Source of the DNA: Castanopsis chinensis
Lineage: Eukaryota; Streptophyta; Magnoliopsida; Fagales; Fagaceae
Direction of reading: 5' to 3'
Length of the DNA stretch: 64,000 nt
Assembly: GCA_032878915.1 (NCBI GenBank)
Contig: JAVQMG010000132.1
Coordinates: forward strand, 23,921,501-23,985,500
Part shown: in pieces, positions 62,772 to 64,000 of the stretch
How positions within the stretch are numbered: position 1 is the first letter of the stretch
Layout: every line of letters begins with the position of its first letter
Position numbers and translations under genes: made by a program
The notes under the pieces: generated by a model
What the model saw: only the letters and a program-made list of their open reading frames with translations
The model's database searches: none
Told to the model about the DNA's origin: nothing

Positions 62772-64000
62772 GGCAAATCTTTCAAATGGGATGAATTTGC
62801 ATCATGATTATTATCCAATAGGAAAGGGTCCTACCCTCACCTTGATATATGGTAGGAAATTAGGGTCTTATCCTCACCTTGATATATGGTTTTATTTGGC
62901 TCATTAAAATGCACTTTTTCGATTCTCTAATTATTACACCTTAAACCCCAATAATTAGGAGAGGAATAAAATGAACCTTATTGCCTTAGTATAATTTTGA
63001 AAAGTTCCTGAAATCATAACAAATTAAATCTAAAAATTGTTTCTAAAAAAAAAAATTCCTAAAATTTGAAAGTGTAAAGAAAAAAACCTAAGGGTTTAAA
63101 AATTAACAAATTAAATGATACTGCATTGTATTTGAGATTTACTATTGTATCTATCAAAAAATAAGTAAAATAAGGTTAATTGCATTGTGACCTTCCAAAA
63201 TAAATTCCTTAACTTTGCATGGCTGGTTCTTACAAAACTTATGCATACATCAAAGGACTTGATTTAGGTCTAGTGCATCTAGTGTACTGAACCCGGTCAG
63301 ATGATGACATGTGTTCACTTTTAAACACGTGTCACCATCTGACTGGGTTCAGTGTTATTAGACATTGGACTTAAGCCTGACCCTATCCCAAACTTGCAAA
63401 TATTATGAGGTTTGAGATGTAAAGGGCCACTTTACATTGGGTGGACCCTATAAGCATGATAATTATTCTTATGTGAAGGTGCAGTATGTACTTGGTCATC
63501 GCATTCTTTAAGGTCATCTGAGGTCTAATGGGCCCTGTTATATTGGCTGGACCCGTAAGTATGAAACTCGTTTGCATGTGAAGGAGCATTATGTGTTTAA
63601 CCATCTCATCCTTTAAAAATCTCTTTAAATTTGACTGCTTACCTCATATAGTGATGATAGTAATAAACTCAAATGGCAACAATTAATTAAAACTTGCTAA
63701 CTCTCCTCCAAATTTGCTTTGCAAAGTCATTTCATAGTCCCATTCCTATGTAAGTGGGTATTATATACTTCACAATCCCATCCTCTACAAGTCCCCCAAC
63801 GTTGATTGCTTACCTTGTCCAAAGAATAACTCTAGAGTCACAGTTGTTTCTATAAAAAAATTTAGAACCGTTAAAGGAGCAAGTTATTAACGGTAGACTC
63901 ATATGAGAACTATTAATAAAGGACAACGTTTAACTCTAAATCATTTTAGAGGAATCTTCTTTAACTCACTATATGACGAGTTATATGATTATTCATGTCT
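62772..64000. other. Right-end spacer
   Basis: Apart from the inverted repeat at 63260-63377 I see no gene or recognisable element. A loose direct repeat, GTTATATTGGCTGGACCCGT-like versus CTTTACATTGGGTGGACCCT-like (63420-63600, period of about 110 bp), is visible. Confidence 0.45.
63260..63377. repeat. Short near-perfect inverted repeat (hairpin or mini-MITE)
   Basis: The core arms 63288-63315 and 63324-63351 match at 25 of 28 positions when one is inverted (TGAACCCGGTCAGATGATGA versus TGAACCCAGTCAGATGGTGA), with an 8-base loop. Weaker pairing continues outward to about 63260 and 63377. In RNA, two of the three core mismatches would be G-U pairs. Confidence 0.75.

Noticed and set aside
1..64000. 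CRISPR arrays, operons or bacterial-type regulatory sites
   Set aside because: None seen. The window is plant nuclear DNA with spliced genes; the regular repeat at 1-1265 is protein-coding.

Overview
The window looks like nuclear DNA of a eudicot plant. It is AT-rich, its genes have many introns with GT/AG junctions that keep the reading frame, and transposable elements of several orders fill introns and intergenic space. A plastid-like DNA fragment is also present. Large repeat-filled introns, several LINE remnants and many MITEs suggest a medium-sized, perhaps woody, dicot genome, but I cannot name the species.

Three host genes can be modelled. (1) Positions 1-23392, minus strand: an XRN-family 5'-3' exoribonuclease. 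22 exons (at least 1269 codons) are visible and the 3' end lies beyond the window. It keeps the nuclease motifs, lacks the CCHC knuckle I expect in plant XRNs, has a lysine-rich insert, and ends in an unusual run of about 102-residue repeats encoded by a 306-bp tandem repeat. (2) Positions 37448-43284, minus strand: a complete 10-exon gene for SWC2/YL1, the H2A.Z-binding subunit of the SWR1 chromatin remodeller (366 residues). (3) Positions 55107-60384, plus strand: a complete 4-exon gene for a probable plastid membrane protein with a C-terminal CxxC...CxxC zinc ribbon (259 residues, function unknown to me).

The rest is mostly mobile DNA. XRN introns hold an RTE-type LINE tail (8.0-8.4 kb), an L1-type LINE on minus (12.4-13.7 kb), L1-type pieces on plus (14.1-15.9 kb), a LINE endonuclease piece (18.4-19.0 kb) next to a GC-patched element, and a Mutator-like MITE with a 9-bp target duplication (4.6-4.95 kb). 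Positions 23.5-29 kb hold palindromic MITEs and two head-to-tail copies of a 2.4-2.5 kb AT-rich repeat. A plastid insertion lies at about 29.45-30.0 kb. A 1.35-kb foldback element with 380-390 bp arms (30.4-31.75 kb) abuts a decayed L1-type LINE (31.75-34.9 kb), followed by a second LINE scrap.

The clearest mobile structure is a nest at 44.07-49.59 kb. A 5.5-kb hAT element with an exact 8-bp target duplication carries a decayed BED/hATC transposase. Inside it sits a 1.76-kb Mutator-like element with an exact 9-bp target duplication and a non-transposase ORF, which fits a Pack-MULE. The hAT lies about 150 bp past the end of a decayed Ty1/copia polyprotein (49.7-52.9 kb, minus), so it is probably inside the copia element. 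The right end holds a SINE with flanking duplications, a minisatellite inside intron 2 of the plastid-type gene, two adjacent Tourist-like MITEs with TTA duplications, and a short near-perfect inverted repeat at 63.3 kb.
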